Shown piece after piece: positions 54,891-63,990 of a stretch of DNA of 64,000 nt. The position numbers were made by a program, and so were the translations under genes. Source of the DNA: Amphiplicatus metriothermophilus. GTDB lineage: Bacteria; Pseudomonadota; Alphaproteobacteria; Caulobacterales; Parvularculaceae. Every line of letters starts with the position of its first letter. Position 1 is the stretch's first letter. The notes under the pieces were generated by a model. That model was not told where the DNA came from and searched no databases. It was given only the letters and a program-made list of their open reading frames with translations. The stretch spans positions 206,839 to 270,838 of the forward strand of contig NZ_FZQA01000004.1 in assembly GCF_900199215.1 (NCBI RefSeq), read 5' to 3'.

Positions 54891-55853
54891 TCACGCGAGC
54901 CCGGCGCGGCCGATCTCAAGGAATTTGCGCCGGCGATGGGCGCGCAGCTCGTCCGGGCTCATGCCTTCGAGCTCGTGGATCGCGGTCTCGACCGCGTCGC
55001 CGAGCCGTTCGACCGTAAGCGGAATGTCGCGATGGGCGCCGCCCAGGGGCTCGGGCACGATTGCGTCGATGACGCCGAGCTCCAGAAGATCCTGCGCCGC
55101 GACCTTCATCGCTTCGGCCGCTTCGGGGGCTTTCGATTCGCCCTTGCCGGCGGCGTCCTTCCACAGGATCGAGGCGCAGCCCTCGGGCGAGATCACCGAA
55201 TACACCGCGTGCTCGAGCATCAGCACCTTGTTCGCCGCGGCGAGCGCCACCGCCCCGCCCGAGCCGCCCTCGCCGACGATCGTGGAGACGAGCGGCGCGC
55301 CGAGCGAGAGGCATTTTTCCGTGCACGACGCGATCGCCTCGGCCTGGCCGCGTTCCTCCGCGCCGCGGCCCGGATAGGCGCCGGGCGTGTCCACGAGGGC
55401 GACCACCGGCAGATGGAAGCGCTCGGCCATGTCCATCAGCCGCATCGCCTTGCGATAGCCTTCCGGCGAGGCCATGCCGAAATTGTGCTTCACCCGGCTT
55501 GCGGTGTCCGAGCCCTTTTCATGGCCGATCAGCATGATGGAGCGGCCGCGGAAGCGCGCCGGCCCGCCGAGAATCGCCGCGTCCTCGCCGAAGCGGCGGT
55601 CGCCGGCGAGCGGGGTGAAGTCCTCGACCAGATACTTGACGTAGTCGGAGAAATGCGGCCGGGCGGCGTGGCGCGCGACCTGCGTCTTCTGCCAGCGGGT
55701 GAGCCTGGCGTAGGTGTCGGCGAGAAGCTGGTCGGCCTTGGCCTGGAGCTTCTGGACCTCCTCCGAGACGTTCACGCCGTCCATCTGCTTGAGGTCGGCG
55801 ATCCGGCCTTCCAGCTCGGCGATGGGTTGTTCGAATTCGAGATAGGTGCGCAT
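54891..55853 (-). CDS. accA: AccA, acetyl-CoA carboxylase carboxyltransferase alpha subunit
   Basis: 320 residues, full length. It opens [20 protein letters not shown], and the carboxyltransferase core contains [60 protein letters not shown] and [20 protein letters not shown], then [20 protein letters not shown] and [13 protein letters not shown]. With AccD it transfers carboxyl from biotin to acetyl-CoA, the first step of fatty acid synthesis. It is downstream of xerD, but a repeat element separates them. Confidence 0.96.
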   Translation of the reverse strand: MRTYLEFEQPIAELEGRIADLKQMDGVNVSEEVQKLQAKADQLLADTYARLTRWQKTQVARHAARPHFSDYVKYLVEDFTPLAGDRRFGEDAAILGGPARFRGRSIMLIGHEKGSDTASRVKHNFGMASPEGYRKAMRLMDMAERFHLPVVALVDTPGAYPGRGAEERGQAEAIASCTEKCLSLGAPLVSTIVGEGGSGGAVALAAANKVLMLEHAVYSVISPEGCASILWKDAAGKGESKAPEAAEAMKVAAQDLLELGVIDAIVPEPLGGAHRDIPLTVERLGDAVETAIHELEGMSPDELRAHRRRKFLEIGRAGLA

Positions 55854-55882
55854 GGGAGGGACCGGGTATCAGGAACTGGAGC

Positions 55883-56125
55883 CTAGGGACTAGGGATTAG
55901 GGAATGGCGAATGGGATTGAGAAACATGCGTCATCCCGGGCGCATTGCAGCATCCTTGATGATGCAATGCAGACCCGGGATCGTGCGCGGCAGGCGCGGA
56001 GTTCCGCCGCAAACGGTCCCGGACCAGCAGCGCGGCATTTCATGCCGCGCAGCATCCGGGACGACGCAGGCTCTTCTTCCCTATTCTTCATTCCCTAGTC
56101 CCTAATCCCTAGTCCCTAATCCCTT
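55883..56125. repeat. Palindromic intergenic repeat element with GGGATTA-type ends
   Basis: The roughly 243-base element is bounded on the left by CTAGGGACTAGGGATTAGGG-type sequence (55883-55907) and on the right by inverted copies of the same motif (CATTCCCTAGTCCCTAATCC and onward, 56090-56125). Inside are two inverted copies of a 53-55-base hairpin unit (55929-55983 and 56014-56066) that begins CGTCRTCCCGG and ends CAGACCCGGGAYCG in the forward copy. No protein is encoded. It reaches into the 3' end of xerD. Related units lie at 63868-63990. Confidence 0.75.
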
Positions 56126-57064
56126 CCCAGCCAAGGGATGCAACGTGAACACGACCTCCCTCAGCCGGTCGCGGGCGACGTGGGTGTAGATCTGGGTAGT
56201 CGTGATGTCGGCGTGGCCGAGCATCTGCTGGACGCTTCTGAGATCCGCCCCGCCTTCGAGAAGATGGGTGGCGAAGGCGTGGCGCAGGACGTGCGGCGAC
56301 AGGCGCGACGGCTCGATCCCGGCCCTGACGGCGAGCTCCTTGAGCATCTGGGCGAAGCGCGCCGCGGTGAGATGGCCGGTCTTCCCGCGCGAGGGAAAAA
56401 GAAACCCGCGCGCGCAGGCCGGCGCGCCCTTTGCGAGGAACCGCGCGCGCACGGCGAGATAGTCCTCGAGCGCGGCCGCCGCCGCGCCGCCGAGCGGGGC
56501 GAGCCGCTCCTTGCCGCCCTTGCCCTTGACGAGGAGAAAGGGCTGGCCCGGCCGGAAGGCCGCGAGCGGCAGGCGGACGAGCTCGGAGACCCGCAGGCCC
56601 GCCCCATAGAGCGTCTCGACCATGGCCTTGAGGCGCAGCGCCTTCGCCGCCCCGCCCTCGGCCGCGGCCGCCATCAGCCGCGCCGTCTCTTCGGCGGTCA
56701 GGGTCCTGGGCAGCGGGCGCTTCGCGCGCGGGCGGTCGATCGCGCGGGTCGGATTGTCGCCGCGCAGACCTTCCGTATACAGAAACTGGTAGAACTGGCG
56801 CAGCGCCGAGACTTTCAGCGCCGCGGTGGAGGCGGCGATTCCTTCCGCTTCGAGCGCGGCGAGAAAGGCGGCGATGTCGTCCGCGCCCGCCGTTTCCAGG
56901 GTTTCGCCGCGCGCCCTGGCGAACGCCTCGAAGCGCTGAAGGTCGCGGCCGTAATTCTTGAGCGTGCTTGGCGCGGCCGCCCGCTCGACGGCCATCATTT
57001 CGAGAAAGAGCGCGATGAGGCCGGCCTCCGGCCCGCGCGGCGCGTGTGCGGCGGAGGGGGCCAC
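56102..57064 (-). CDS. xerD: XerD-type tyrosine recombinase
   Basis: 320 residues from GTG 57064, which lies 10 bases after the upstream stop; longer frames overlap that gene. The N-terminal SAM-like domain has ALFLEMMAVERAAAPSTLKN. The catalytic set is visible: Arg in YGAGLRVSELVRLPL, Lys region GKGGKERLAPLG, HxxR in LSPHVLRHAFATHLLEGGA, His in QQMLGHADITTTQ and Tyr in IYTHVARDRL. With XerC it resolves chromosome dimers at dif. The last residues (GLGTRD) and stop are written by the adjoining repeat element. Confidence 0.9.
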   Translation of the reverse strand: MAPSAAHAPRGPEAGLIALFLEMMAVERAAAPSTLKNYGRDLQRFEAFARARGETLETAGADDIAAFLAALEAEGIAASTAALKVSALRQFYQFLYTEGLRGDNPTRAIDRPRAKRPLPRTLTAEETARLMAAAAEGGAAKALRLKAMVETLYGAGLRVSELVRLPLAAFRPGQPFLLVKGKGGKERLAPLGGAAAAALEDYLAVRARFLAKGAPACARGFLFPSRGKTGHLTAARFAQMLKELAVRAGIEPSRLSPHVLRHAFATHLLEGGADLRSVQQMLGHADITTTQIYTHVARDRLREVVFTLHPLAGKGLGTRD

Positions 57065-57074
57065 GGGCGCGCCT

Positions 57075-58841
57075 TCAGGGCCGCTTGCGCGGCTTGAGAC
57101 GCGGCGTGAGCCCCTCCTCGCCGTCGTCCTGTTCGGCGGCGGCGGTCCGGGTCTCGCCGGCCGGCGCGGGCGCGGCGAAGCGCGCCTTCCACGCCGTCTC
57201 GAAAGCGAGCCGCCGGCGCAGATCCTCAAGGCCCGCCGCGCGCAGGGACTGGGCGACGATCACCTGCGCCAGCGGATCGCCGCCCGAAGCCGCGCGCGAG
57301 GCGGCGAGCGCGGCGAGGCCCGCCTGGCCCGGAATGTCCGCGCGCGCCGCTTCGAAGGCGGCTTCGAGAACGCGCGCGAGCGTCTCGGGCTCGCCATGGG
57401 CCGGCGCGCCGGCCCGGGCCGCGCGGGCGCGGGCCATCGGATCGTCGAGAACGACGCCGGCCTGATCGGCGATCCGGCGCGCCGCAGCCGGATCGAGCGC
57501 GGCGAGCAGGCTCGCCAGGTCGATGAAGGCCATCGCCTGCTCTTCGGCGAGGCCGGCGAGCCCGCCCGTTCCCAGCATGGCCGAAAGCCAGCCCGCCGCG
57601 CCCTCGCCGTCGCCGGCCGCCATGCGCGCCAGCGCGAAAGCGGCCGCTTCTGACGGCGCGACGAGCGCGCCTTCGAGCGCGCGAATGTCCTCCGCATAAA
57701 GAAGGGAGGCCGCATAGGCGCGCGGGAACGTGTTCGCCGCATCGAGCGCCAGCGCGATGCGCGCGGCCTTGTCGCGCAGGAACTCCGGCGCGTTCATCTG
57801 CGCGACGGACTGATAGAGCAGAATATCCGTCATCGGATCATCCGGGCGGGCGCGGGCGCGGTCCGCCGCCTGCGCGACCTCGGCGACGTCGACCGGCGCG
57901 GCGGCGTAGACGGCGGCGAGCGCCTCGCGCGACATCACGCCCATCGCCGCGGCCATGCGCGCCGCGGCGGCGCGGGTGGCGATGTCCGCGCTCTCGTCGC
58001 GCGCGACGGCCCTCAGCACGCCGGCGTCCGCGCGCCCGAGCAGCTCCGGCGCGAGCGGCAGGGCGAGCTGGCGCAGCGCGGCCAGATGCAGCGCGTTTTC
58101 CGGCGCCGGCGGCGTCTTCGGCGCGGCGCCCGTCGTCAGCGCCAGAAAAAACGGCTCGTCGGCCGGCTCGACCGCGCCGCGCTCGCGCAGGATGTCGAAG
58201 GTGAGCTCCGCCGCGTCGCGCTCGCCGGCCAGCGCGTAGCAGAGCACCCGCAGCTTCACCCAGAAGATCTCGTCGCGCCCCGAGGAAAGGCCCGCATTGC
58301 GCCGGCAGGCCTCTTCGGGCCGGCCTTCGAGCAGATCGGCGACGGCGAGCGCCTGGCCGACATAAGGATCGCCCCGAGGCGCGCTCGACAGGCTTGCGAT
58401 CGTGCGCGCCTCCTCGACGAAGCCGGCGCGGGCGAGCGCGAGGAGCTTGCGCCCGCCGAGGGCCGACGTCGCGCCCGGCGGCGCGTCGCCGGCGCTGAGC
58501 AGCACGCGCCGCATCGCCTCGCCGATCGCCGGGCTGGCCGGCCGGCGCGGCGCGAGGTCGAGCAGGGCCGCCAGCGTGTCGGCGCGCGCGCCGCGCCACA
58601 GACCGGGCGCAAGCGCCCCGTCGCCGCGCGACAGCAGGCCCGTGGCGAACGCGTCGCGCGCGAGCGGCGTCGCCTCCACCGGCGCGGGCGGCGCGACCTG
58701 GGCGACGGCGGGAACGGCTTGCCCTGCGCCGAAGGCGGCCGCGAGGGCGAGGACGATCGCTGCGACGCCCCCCCGCCTCCCTTTTTCAGGGGGGATCGCC
58801 GAAGAACCGGGGCTCACGGAAGCGGGCTCCATCTCAGCCAT
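57075..58841 (-). CDS. Large exported or membrane-anchored Ala-rich helical protein
   Basis: 588 residues. A hydrophobic segment near residues 24-47 (VAAIVLALAAAFGAGQAVPA) suggests a signal anchor. The rest is Ala/Leu-rich helical repeats without Trp-rich or catalytic motifs, possibly TPR-like (LALARAGFVEEARTIASL, VADLLEGRPEEACRRNAGLS, FDILRERGAVEPADEPFFLA). The C-terminus is charged (EQDDGEEGLTPRLKPRKRP). It sits between xerD and aroK, a position where uncharacterised proteins of this kind occur in other alphaproteobacteria. Function unknown. It overlaps the 41-residue gene by 8 bases. Confidence 0.75.
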   Translation of the reverse strand: MAEMEPASVSPGSSAIPPEKGRRGGVAAIVLALAAAFGAGQAVPAVAQVAPPAPVEATPLARDAFATGLLSRGDGALAPGLWRGARADTLAALLDLAPRRPASPAIGEAMRRVLLSAGDAPPGATSALGGRKLLALARAGFVEEARTIASLSSAPRGDPYVGQALAVADLLEGRPEEACRRNAGLSSGRDEIFWVKLRVLCYALAGERDAAELTFDILRERGAVEPADEPFFLALTTGAAPKTPPAPENALHLAALRQLALPLAPELLGRADAGVLRAVARDESADIATRAAAARMAAAMGVMSREALAAVYAAAPVDVAEVAQAADRARARPDDPMTDILLYQSVAQMNAPEFLRDKAARIALALDAANTFPRAYAASLLYAEDIRALEGALVAPSEAAAFALARMAAGDGEGAAGWLSAMLGTGGLAGLAEEQAMAFIDLASLLAALDPAAARRIADQAGVVLDDPMARARAARAGAPAHGEPETLARVLEAAFEAARADIPGQAGLAALAASRAASGGDPLAQVIVAQSLRAAGLEDLRRRLAFETAWKARFAAPAPAGETRTAAAEQDDGEEGLTPRLKPRKRP

Positions 58842-58959
58842 TGGAGAGAATCGCCTCCTGCTCGATCAGGCGGGTTTCCGGCTCCAGAAGCTGGCCGTAG
58901 ATAAAGAGTCCGGCGAGCGCCGCCAGGACGACGCCGACCAGAATCAACATGAATCGCAT
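58834..58959 (-). CDS. 41-residue membrane peptide upstream of the large exported protein
   Basis: ATG 58959 follows AGGAG by 8 bases. The product MRFMLILVGVVLAALAGLFI continues YGQLLEPETRLIEQEAILSN and ends in Gly. One N-terminal transmembrane helix is followed by a short acidic tail. The gene overlaps the start of the 588-residue gene by 8 bases, so the two are probably translated as a coupled pair. No family name is known to me. It is below the size usually reported for open frames but has good start and stop context. Confidence 0.65.
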   Translation of the reverse strand: MRFMLILVGVVLAALAGLFIYGQLLEPETRLIEQEAILSNG

Positions 58960-59076
58960 CCGGGAAGCTCCTGTGTCCGTCTCGAATCGGCGCGCCAGTG
59001 TAGCCGCGCTCGCGCCCGGACGAAACCGCGCGCGCCCGCTGGCGTTCGCGCGCCGCCTCCCCTACACGATAAGGCC

Positions 59077-59658
59077 ATGAATGCGGCTGCGAAAAACCGG
59101 CGAACCCGCCCGCCCGCGCTCAAGGTCGACCGCACGGTGGCTCTCGTCGGCATGATGGGCGCGGGGAAAACCACCGTCGGCCGGCGGCTGGCCGCGCGGC
59201 TCGCGCTGCCCTTTTGCGACGCCGATGCGGAGATCGAAAAGGCCGCCGGCATGTCGGTGTCGGACCTTTTCGCCCTGCATGGGGAGGAAAGCTTCCGCCG
59301 CGGCGAGGCGCAGGTGATCGCGCGGCTGCTCGCCGGGCCCCCGCACGTGCTCGCCACCGGCGGGGGAGCGGTCGTCGATCCCGGCACGCGCCGGCTCCTC
59401 AAGGAGCGCGCGATCACGGTCTGGATCCGCGCCGACGCCGAGACCCTGGCGCGGCGCGCCGCTCGGCGCGACACCCGCCCGCTCCTGCGCGAGGGCGACC
59501 CGCGCGCGGTGATCGAGCGGCTTCTGGCCGAACGCGCGCCCTATTACGCGCAGGCCGACATCGCCGTGGACAGCCAGCCCGGCCCCCACGCCGCGACGGT
59601 CGCCCTCATTCTCGACGCCATCGCCGAGCATCTCGGCGTAGAAAGAACCGCCTCATGA
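59077..59658 (+). CDS. aroK: Shikimate kinase AroK
   Basis: 193 residues. Walker A is ALVGMMGAGKTTVGRRLAAR, the shikimate-binding Asp is in CDADAEIEKAAGMSVSDLF, then FRRGEAQVIARLL, and the glycine loop is VLATGGGAVVDPGTR. ADAETLARRAARRDTRPLL holds the lid arginines. It phosphorylates shikimate in aromatic amino acid synthesis. The stop overlaps the aroB start by 4 bases. The 117-base gap to the divergent 41-residue gene holds no other signal I can name. Confidence 0.95.
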   Translation: MNAAAKNRRTRPPALKVDRTVALVGMMGAGKTTVGRRLAARLALPFCDADAEIEKAAGMSVSDLFALHGEESFRRGEAQVIARLLAGPPHVLATGGGAVVDPGTRRLLKERAITVWIRADAETLARRAARRDTRPLLREGDPRAVIERLLAERAPYYAQADIAVDSQPGPHAATVALILDAIAEHLGVERTAS

Positions 59659-60773
59659 GCTCTCCGGACAAGCTGACCGTCGGTCTCGGCCCGCGCGCCT
59701 ACGACATTCTTATCGGCGCGACGCTTCTGGAAAGCGCCGGCGCGCATCTGACGGCGCATCTGAAGCGCCCGCGCGCCGCGATCGTCACCGACGAGACCGT
59801 GCTCGCCGCCCAGGGCCCGCGCCTGATGAAAGGACTTTCCGCCTACGGAATAAGCGCCGAGACCGTGGCGCTGCCCCCCGGCGAGGCGACGAAGTCCATG
59901 GCGCGGCTCGAATGGCTGCTCGAACGCCTCGTCGAGCTCGAGGTCGACCGCGGCGATCTTGTCATCGCCTTCGGCGGCGGCGTCGTCGGCGACATCGCCG
60001 GCTTCGCCGCGGCGATCCTGCGCCGGGGCTGCCGTTTCGCGCAGATTCCGACGAGCCTGCTCGCCCAGGTCGACAGCGCCGTCGGCGGCAAGACCGGAGT
60101 CAATCTTCCGCAGGGGAAGAATCTCGTCGGCGCGTTTCACCAGCCTGTCGTCGTGCTCGCCGACCTCGCCGCGCTCGACACGCTGCCTGCGCGCGAGCTG
60201 CGCGCAGGCTACGCCGAGGTCGTCAAATACGCCGCGCTCGGGGACGCGGCGTTCTTCGCCTGGCTCGAAGAGAACGGCGAGGCGTTGCTCGCCGGCGACC
60301 GCGCCGCGCGGGCTCATGCGGTGAAGACCGCCTGCGCGATGAAGGCCGCCATCGTCGCCCGCGACGAGCGCGAGACGGGCGAGCGCGCGCTTCTCAATCT
60401 CGGCCATACCTTCGGACACGCGCTCGAAGCCGCCGTCGGCTATGGCGAGACGCTGCTGCATGGCGAGGCGGTCGCCGCCGGCATGGGGCTCGCCTTCGAT
60501 TACTCGGTCCGGCTCGGCGACTGTCCCCGCGAGGACGCCGCGCGCCTGAAGCGGCACTTGAAGCGCGTCGGCCTGCCGGCGGGCGTCTGCGACATTCCCG
60601 CGCTGCACGGCGTCGCGGCCGAGGCGCTGCTGGCCCGCATGCGCCAGGACAAGAAAGTCGCGGCCGGCCGGCTCGCCCTCATCCTCGCGCGCGGAATCGG
60701 AAAGGCCTATATCGCAGAGAACGCGGACGCCGATTCCATCCTCGCCTTTCTGGAGGAAAAAATTCCCGCCTGA
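59655..60773 (+). CDS. aroB: 3-dehydroquinate synthase AroB
   Basis: 372 residues from ATG 59655, coupled to aroK. NAD and metal motifs include FGGGVVGDIAGFAAAILRRG, IPTSLLAQVDSAVGGKTGVN, GYAEVVKYAALGD, LLNLGHTFGHALEAAVGYGE and LLHGEAVAAGMGLAFDYS. It converts DAHP to 3-dehydroquinate, step two of the shikimate pathway. The C-terminal Arg/Lys segment RMRQDKKVAAGRLALILARG is typical. All metal ligands (Glu in YAEVVK, His in GHTFGH and HGEA) are present. Confidence 0.96.
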   Translation: MSSPDKLTVGLGPRAYDILIGATLLESAGAHLTAHLKRPRAAIVTDETVLAAQGPRLMKGLSAYGISAETVALPPGEATKSMARLEWLLERLVELEVDRGDLVIAFGGGVVGDIAGFAAAILRRGCRFAQIPTSLLAQVDSAVGGKTGVNLPQGKNLVGAFHQPVVVLADLAALDTLPARELRAGYAEVVKYAALGDAAFFAWLEENGEALLAGDRAARAHAVKTACAMKAAIVARDERETGERALLNLGHTFGHALEAAVGYGETLLHGEAVAAGMGLAFDYSVRLGDCPREDAARLKRHLKRVGLPAGVCDIPALHGVAAEALLARMRQDKKVAAGRLALILARGIGKAYIAENADADSILAFLEEKIPA

Positions 60774-60792
60774 GCGACCATAGAGGACCGCC

Positions 60793-62100
60793 ATGCCTCC
60801 CCTTGACGCGTCGGCCTGGCTTACGGCCGGCGGAATCGTTCTGCTGCTGATGATGTCGGCCTTTTTCTCCGGTTCGGAGACGGCGCTGACCGCAACCTCG
60901 CGCGCGCGCATGCACAAGCTGGAGACCGACGGCGACCGCGCCGCGGCCGCCGTCAACCGGCTCATCCGCGACCGCGAGCGGCTGATCGGCGCGATCCTGC
61001 TCGGCAACAATCTCGTCAACATTCTCGCCTCGGCGCTGGCGACGAGCCTGTTCATCCGGTTGCTCGGCGAAGGCGCCGTCGCGATCGCGACCATCGTGAT
61101 GACGACGCTCGTCGTAATCTTCGCCGAGGTCGCGCCCAAGACCCTCGCCATCGCGCGGTCCGACGGCTTCGCGATGCTCGTCGCGCCGGTCATGCGCTGG
61201 ATCGTCTTCGTGTTCGCGCCCGTGACCCGCGTCGTTCAGCTCATCGTGCGCGGCGCCTTGCGCCTCGTCGGCGTCGACGTCGACAAGGACAGCGCGGTGC
61301 TGTCCGCGAGCGAGGAGCTGCGCGGCGCGATCGACCTGCACCATGTCGAGGGGCGCGTCGACCGCGAGGCGCGCGACCTCATCCGCGGCGCGCTCGACCT
61401 CGATGAAATCCGCATCGAGGAGATCATGATCCACCGCAAGTCGATCGAGATGCTCGACGTGACCCGGCCGGCCGACGAAGTGATCGCGGCCGCGCTCAAG
61501 AGCCGGCACACGCGCCTGCCGCTCTATCGCGGCGATCCCGACAACATCATCGGCGTGCTGCACGCCAAGGATCTTCTGCGCGCCCTGTGGGACGCGGAAG
61601 GCAAGGCCGAGGCGATCGACCTCGCCGCGATCGCGCGCAAGCCCTATTTCGCGCCGGAGACCACGACCCTTCAGGAGCAGCTCGACGCGTTCAAGCGCAA
61701 GCGCGAGCACTTCGCCCTCGTGGTCGACGAATACGGCGCGATCATGGGCCTCGTCACGCTCGAAGACATCCTCGAGGAGATCGTCGGCGAGATCGAGGAC
61801 GAATATGACAGCCCCGTGCAAGGCGTGCGCCCTCAGGCGGACGGATCGGTCACCGTGGACGGGGACGTGACCATCCGCGATCTCAATCGCGCCATGGACT
61901 GGAGCTTGCCCGACGAGGAGGCCGTGACCGTGGCCGGCCTCGTCATCCACGAAGCGCAGTCGATTCCCGACGTGGGGCAGACGTTCTCCTTCCACGGCAT
62001 GCGGTTCCGCATTCTGAGAAAACGGCGCAACCAGATCACCGCCATCAACATCCTGCCGATCGAGGGCGCGACGCCTGCGCCGGATTACAAGGACATCTGA
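60793..62100 (+). CDS. CNNM/HlyC-CorC-type membrane protein with CBS domains
   Basis: 435 residues. A DUF21 membrane domain (about 10-190; MSAFFSGSETALTATSRARM, LLGNNLVNILASALATSLFI, TLVVIFAEVAPKTLAIARSD) is followed by paired CBS domains (about 215-335; HTRLPLYRGDPDNIIGVLHA, ALVVDEYGAIMGLVTLEDIL) and a C-terminal CorC/HlyC domain (VTVAGLVIHEAQSIPDVGQT). The family is linked to Mg2+ or other divalent cation transport. It starts 20 bases after aroB on the same strand. Confidence 0.92.
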   Translation: MPPLDASAWLTAGGIVLLLMMSAFFSGSETALTATSRARMHKLETDGDRAAAAVNRLIRDRERLIGAILLGNNLVNILASALATSLFIRLLGEGAVAIATIVMTTLVVIFAEVAPKTLAIARSDGFAMLVAPVMRWIVFVFAPVTRVVQLIVRGALRLVGVDVDKDSAVLSASEELRGAIDLHHVEGRVDREARDLIRGALDLDEIRIEEIMIHRKSIEMLDVTRPADEVIAAALKSRHTRLPLYRGDPDNIIGVLHAKDLLRALWDAEGKAEAIDLAAIARKPYFAPETTTLQEQLDAFKRKREHFALVVDEYGAIMGLVTLEDILEEIVGEIEDEYDSPVQGVRPQADGSVTVDGDVTIRDLNRAMDWSLPDEEAVTVAGLVIHEAQSIPDVGQTFSFHGMRFRILRKRRNQITAINILPIEGATPAPDYKDI

Positions 62101-62103
62101 CGC

Positions 62104-63429
62104 ATGGCCGCGAAACCGGCCGGCGCCAACGCGCTGGCGTTCATCTTCATCACCGTGCTGATCAACATGATCGGCTTCGGCGTCGTCATGCCGGTGATGC
62201 CGCAGCTCATCATGGACGTCACCGGTGAGGATCTGAGCCACGCCGCGCGCTGGGGCGGGCGGCTCACCCTCGTCTACGCCGTGATGCAGTTCTTCATGTC
62301 GCCGGTGATGGGGGCGCTGTCGGACCGTTTCGGGCGCCGGCCGGTCGTTCTCGGCTCGCTCGCTGCCTATTCGGTCGATTTTCTGCTGATGGCGCTCGCG
62401 CCGACCATCGGCTTTCTCCTGCTCGCGCGGATTCTCGCCGGCGCCCTCGCCGCGACCTTCTCGACCGCCAACGCCTTCATCGCCGACATTTCGCCGCCGG
62501 AAAAGCGCGCGGCGAATTTCGGCCTGATGGGCGCGGCCTTCGGACTCGGCTTCATCATCGGCCCGGCCCTCGGCGGCATCATCGGCGACGCGTTGGGCCC
62601 CCGCGCGCCTTTCTTCGCCGTGGCGGGTCTCGGCTTTTGCAATCTCGTCTACGGATTCCTTTTCCTGCCTGAATCCCTGAAGCCTGAGAACCGGCGCGCC
62701 TTCGAATGGCGGCGCGCCAACGCGCTCGGCAATTTTCTGCATTTCCGTCAGTATCCGGCGCTTCTGCCGATCGCGGGCGCGATCTTTCTTTACCAGGTCG
62801 GGCACTGGACCTTTCCGTCCGTGTGGGCCTATTACGCCGAGGCGCGCTTCGACTGGTCGCCGCGCGACATCGGCTTTTCGCTGATGGCGGTGGGACTCGC
62901 CGCGGCGATCGTGCAGGGAGGCCTTGCGCGCCTCGTCATTCCGGCGATCGGCGAGCGCGCGGCGGCGCTGTTCGGCCTCGCCGTGGCGGTCGTCATCTAC
63001 GCCGCCTACGGACTCGTGAACGAAGGCTGGATGGTCTACGTCCTCATCCCGATCGGCGCGCTCGCGGGCTTCACCCTGCCGGCCCTGCAGGGGATCATGT
63101 CGCGCACCCTGCCGGCCGATTCACAGGGCGAATTGCAGGGCGCGCTGGGCTCGATCATGGGCGTGTCGATGATCGTCGGGCCTTATCTGATGACGCAGGT
63201 CTTCGCCGCCTTCAACGAGCCGGGCGAGCCGTTCGAAATCGCCGGGATCACGATCCTGCCGCAGGGCGCGCCGGTTCGTCTTCCGGGCGCGTCGTTTCTG
63301 CTCGCCTCGCTGCTCGCGCTCGCGGCGATCCTTCCCCTCCTCGGCGCCTTCGGCAATATTCGCCGTCCGCGCGCAGGGACGGCGACGCAGAAGGCGGCGC
63401 CCGAAAGAGCGCCCGCCGCGGGGGAGTAG
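62104..63429 (+). CDS. TetA-like MFS drug exporter
   Basis: 441 residues with about twelve membrane helices. [20 protein letters not shown] covers TM1, [20 protein letters not shown] is the MFS motif [21 protein letters not shown] motif B, and [19 protein letters not shown] motif C. The layout matches the TCR/Tet branch of H+-coupled exporters; such proteins are common as chromosomal homologues without proven tetracycline resistance. It begins 3 bases after the CNNM-type gene, so the two are probably cotranscribed with aroKB. Confidence 0.9.
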   Translation: MAAKPAGANALAFIFITVLINMIGFGVVMPVMPQLIMDVTGEDLSHAARWGGRLTLVYAVMQFFMSPVMGALSDRFGRRPVVLGSLAAYSVDFLLMALAPTIGFLLLARILAGALAATFSTANAFIADISPPEKRAANFGLMGAAFGLGFIIGPALGGIIGDALGPRAPFFAVAGLGFCNLVYGFLFLPESLKPENRRAFEWRRANALGNFLHFRQYPALLPIAGAIFLYQVGHWTFPSVWAYYAEARFDWSPRDIGFSLMAVGLAAAIVQGGLARLVIPAIGERAAALFGLAVAVVIYAAYGLVNEGWMVYVLIPIGALAGFTLPALQGIMSRTLPADSQGELQGALGSIMGVSMIVGPYLMTQVFAAFNEPGEPFEIAGITILPQGAPVRLPGASFLLASLLALAAILPLLGAFGNIRRPRAGTATQKAAPERAPAAGE

Positions 63430-63442
63430 GCCGCAGGGTTGC

Positions 63443-63745
63443 TCAGCTCCCGGACGATGTCCGTCCCGCCGCGCGCAGGAGCAGCTTAAGCCGGCCGTTG
63501 GCGCGCTTGAGCGCGGCGTCGAGAGCGTCGAGGCGCGCGGCGGCCTCGTCGGCCTCGGCCGCGTCCGCCGCGGCGAGTTCGCGCGCCGCGGCGAGCTCGG
63601 CCTCAAGCGCGTCGAGCCCTCCCGCCTCGCCCGGCGGCGCGGCGCCGGCGCGGTCCGGAAACAGCCCGCGCCCGCCCCAGATCAGCCAGCCCGCGGCGAG
63701 GCCGAACAGGAAGGCGCCCAGCAGCAGCCACGGCGAAATCGTCAT
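63443..63745 (-). CDS. Small single-pass membrane protein with coiled-coil tail
   Basis: 100 residues from ATG 63745 (MTISPWLLLGAFLFGLAAGW); an open extension to 63781 adds 12 basic residues. One N-terminal transmembrane helix, a short Pro/Gly linker (AGAAPPGEAGG) and an Ala/Glu-rich coiled coil (LDALEAELAAARELAAADAA, ARLDALDAALKRANGRLKLL) follow. It resembles small cell-division- or envelope-associated coiled-coil proteins only in layout. It is convergent with the exporter gene. Function unknown. Confidence 0.65.
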   Translation of the reverse strand: MTISPWLLLGAFLFGLAAGWLIWGGRGLFPDRAGAAPPGEAGGLDALEAELAAARELAAADAAEADEAAARLDALDAALKRANGRLKLLLRAAGRTSSGS

Positions 63746-63836
63746 TTCCGCATCCCGACGACGGCGCGCCAGATTAAGCAAGCCCCGCGCCAGATTGCAA
63801 AAGCGACGACGGGAAAAGGGATGAGGAGTCGGGGAT

Positions 63837-63990
63837 CGGGGATTAGGGATTAGGGATTACGAAGTCCCGTCGTCCCGGGCGCGGCGCGGCATGCAATGAC
63901 GCGCCGCAGACCCGGGACCGCTCCCGGCCCGCTCCGTCGTCGTCCCGGATGCGGCGCAGCGCGCAGCGGTGCGATGCAGACCCGGGACCG
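63837..63990. repeat. Second copy of the palindromic repeat element, running off the right edge
   Basis: Three GGGATTA-type repeats (63837-63859) lead into two direct copies of the 53-base hairpin unit (63868-63920 and 63938-63990). Both units begin CGTCGTCCCGG and end CAGACCCGGGACCG, like the forward unit in the element at 55883-56125. The window then ends in ten C bases, so the right boundary is not seen. The 92 bases between the small membrane gene and the repeat hold nothing else. Confidence 0.75.

Noticed and set aside
55883..56125. CRISPR array or telomere-like DNA
   Set aside because: There are only two palindromic units of about 53 bases in inverted orientation with no unique spacers of constant size, and the GGGATTA-type motif occurs in short degenerate runs inside the chromosome, not at an end.
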